A stretch of DNA of 13,353 nt, taken from NCBI GenBank assembly GCA_003554005.1, contig PWEU01000135.1:1-13353 (forward strand), given 5' to 3'. Below the pieces are notes generated by a model. It was not told the DNA's origin, made no database searches, and was given only the letters and a program-made list of their open reading frames with translations. How positions within the stretch are numbered: position 1 is the first letter of the stretch; each line of letters starts with the position of its first letter. The position numbers and the translations under genes were made by a program. Positions 12,645 through 13,353 of the stretch are shown piece by piece. The DNA comes from Nitriliruptoraceae bacterium. GTDB lineage: Bacteria > Actinomycetota > Nitriliruptoria > Nitriliruptorales > Nitriliruptoraceae.

Positions 12645-13353
12645 GTGCACCCGGACGACCACGACCAGGGCGACGTGCCGGGCGCCGCGCGGACGTCGGA
12701 CGAGGCGAGCGCCGACCCCGCCGGGGGTGGCGGCTCCAAGCTCGATGAGATCATCGCCACCCGCCGGGCCAAGGTCGCCGAGCTGCGCGCCGCCGGGGTC
12801 GATCCGTACCCGGTCCGCTTCGCTCCCACCTCGACGCTCGAAGAGCTGCGGGCTCGCTACCCCGACCTCGAGGCTCAGACCGACCCCGGAGATGCCGCGG
12901 CCGTGGCGGGCCGCATCGTCAGCATCCGCCGGCTCGGCAAGCTCACCTTCCTCGTCCTGCGCGAGGACGGCGTGGACCTCCAGCTGTTCTGCCCCCGGGC
13001 CGCGCTCGACGGGGCCTCTCGGGAGCTGTTGGCCCGCCTCGACGTCGGTGACTGGCTGGGCGCCGAGGGCGAGGTGGTCGCCACCAAGACCGGGGAGCTG
13101 TCGGTCAAGCCGACCACCCTGACCCTGCTGTCGAAGGGGCTGCGACCCCTGCCCGACAAGTGGCACGGGCTGTCCGACACCGAGGCGCGGTTCCGTCAGC
13201 GGGAGCTCGACCTGGTGGTCAACGCCGACGCTCGCCGGGTGTTCGAGCTGCGCTCCCGGGTGCTCAAGGCGCTGCGCGCGGAGCTGGACGAGCGCGGCTA
13301 CGTCGAGGTGGAGACGCCGATGCTCCATCCGATCCCCGGCGGGGCCACGGCGC
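12645..13353 (+). CDS. lysS: Lysyl-tRNA synthetase (class II), N-terminal part, cut by window end
   Basis: Charges tRNA(Lys) with lysine; cytoplasmic class II synthetase. About 236 codons are visible and the frame is open to the end. Residues 1 to about 31 are a hydrophilic low-complexity extension. Then comes KLDEIIATRRAKVAELRAAGVDPYPVRF, an OB-fold anticodon-binding domain (VAGRIVSIRRLGKLTFLVLRE to LSVKPTTLTLLSKGLRPLP), and the beginning of the catalytic domain with RFRQRELDLVVNADARRVF and the motif 1 region (RGYVEVETPML, then PIPGGATA). Motifs 2 and 3 lie outside the window. The GTG start is supported by AGGAGG at 12632-12637. Its place after coaX is conserved in actinobacteria. Confidence 0.95.
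   Translation, partial: MHPDDHDQGDVPGAARTSDEASADPAGGGGSKLDEIIATRRAKVAELRAAGVDPYPVRFAPTSTLEELRARYPDLEAQTDPGDAAAVAGRIVSIRRLGKLTFLVLREDGVDLQLFCPRAALDGASRELLARLDVGDWLGAEGEVVATKTGELSVKPTTLTLLSKGLRPLPDKWHGLSDTEARFRQRELDLVVNADARRVFELRSRVLKALRAELDERGYVEVETPMLHPIPGGATA

Overview
The window is very GC-rich (by eye, not computed) and densely coding, with many GTG starts and TGA as almost the only stop codon. Gene order is the strongest clue to the organism: metalloprotease (DUF2342) - tilS - hpt - ftsH - folE - folP - folB - folK - DUF2520 - panC - coaX - lysS is the core cluster known from Actinomycetota such as Mycobacterium. The missing DUF3180 gene and panD, plus several unusual protein tails, suggest a lineage some distance from the model actinomycetes. 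I cannot name the genus.

Layout. Positions 60-2931 hold a small secreted or membrane-anchored protein, a zincin-like metalloprotease and tRNA(Ile)-lysidine synthetase (tilS), apparently one translationally coupled unit. A 21-bp tandem repeat array follows. Then come hypoxanthine phosphoribosyltransferase (hpt) and the membrane AAA+ protease ftsH, each with its own putative promoter and a dyad near the predicted transcription start. From 5973 to 9083 lie four folate genes: folE (GTP to dihydroneopterin triphosphate), folB and folK (pterin aldolase and pyrophosphokinase) and folP (joining the pterin to p-aminobenzoate). folK overlaps a Rossmann/DUF2520 oxidoreductase-like gene, followed by panC (pantothenate synthetase). 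The series then breaks: panC converges on a minus-strand NeuD/PglD-like acyltransferase, which is divergent from coaX (type III pantothenate kinase). A 300-bp spacer with 9-bp repeats leads to lysS, cut by the window end.

How the genes work together: most are housekeeping. They cover tRNA decoding and charging (tilS, lysS), purine salvage (hpt), membrane protein quality control (ftsH), folate synthesis (folE/P/B/K) and the pantothenate-to-CoA route (panC, coaX, perhaps the DUF2520 protein). Overlaps of the [A/G]TGA type couple metalloprotease-tilS, folB-folK and folK-DUF2520.

I see no obvious new defence or biosynthetic system. The points most worth checking are: (1) FolE has Arg where the catalytic zinc-ligand Cys is expected; (2) Hpt has Pro at the conserved Thr of the PRPP loop; (3) an operator-like perfect dyad sits at the predicted ftsH transcription start; (4) short tandem repeats recur at the 3' ends of five genes, and in one case the tilS stop codon lies inside a degenerate repeat unit; (5) the metalloprotease probably starts at a CTG in a CTGA overlap; (6) the slot where panD is expected holds an inverted acyltransferase whose stop codon pairs with that of panC in one hairpin.
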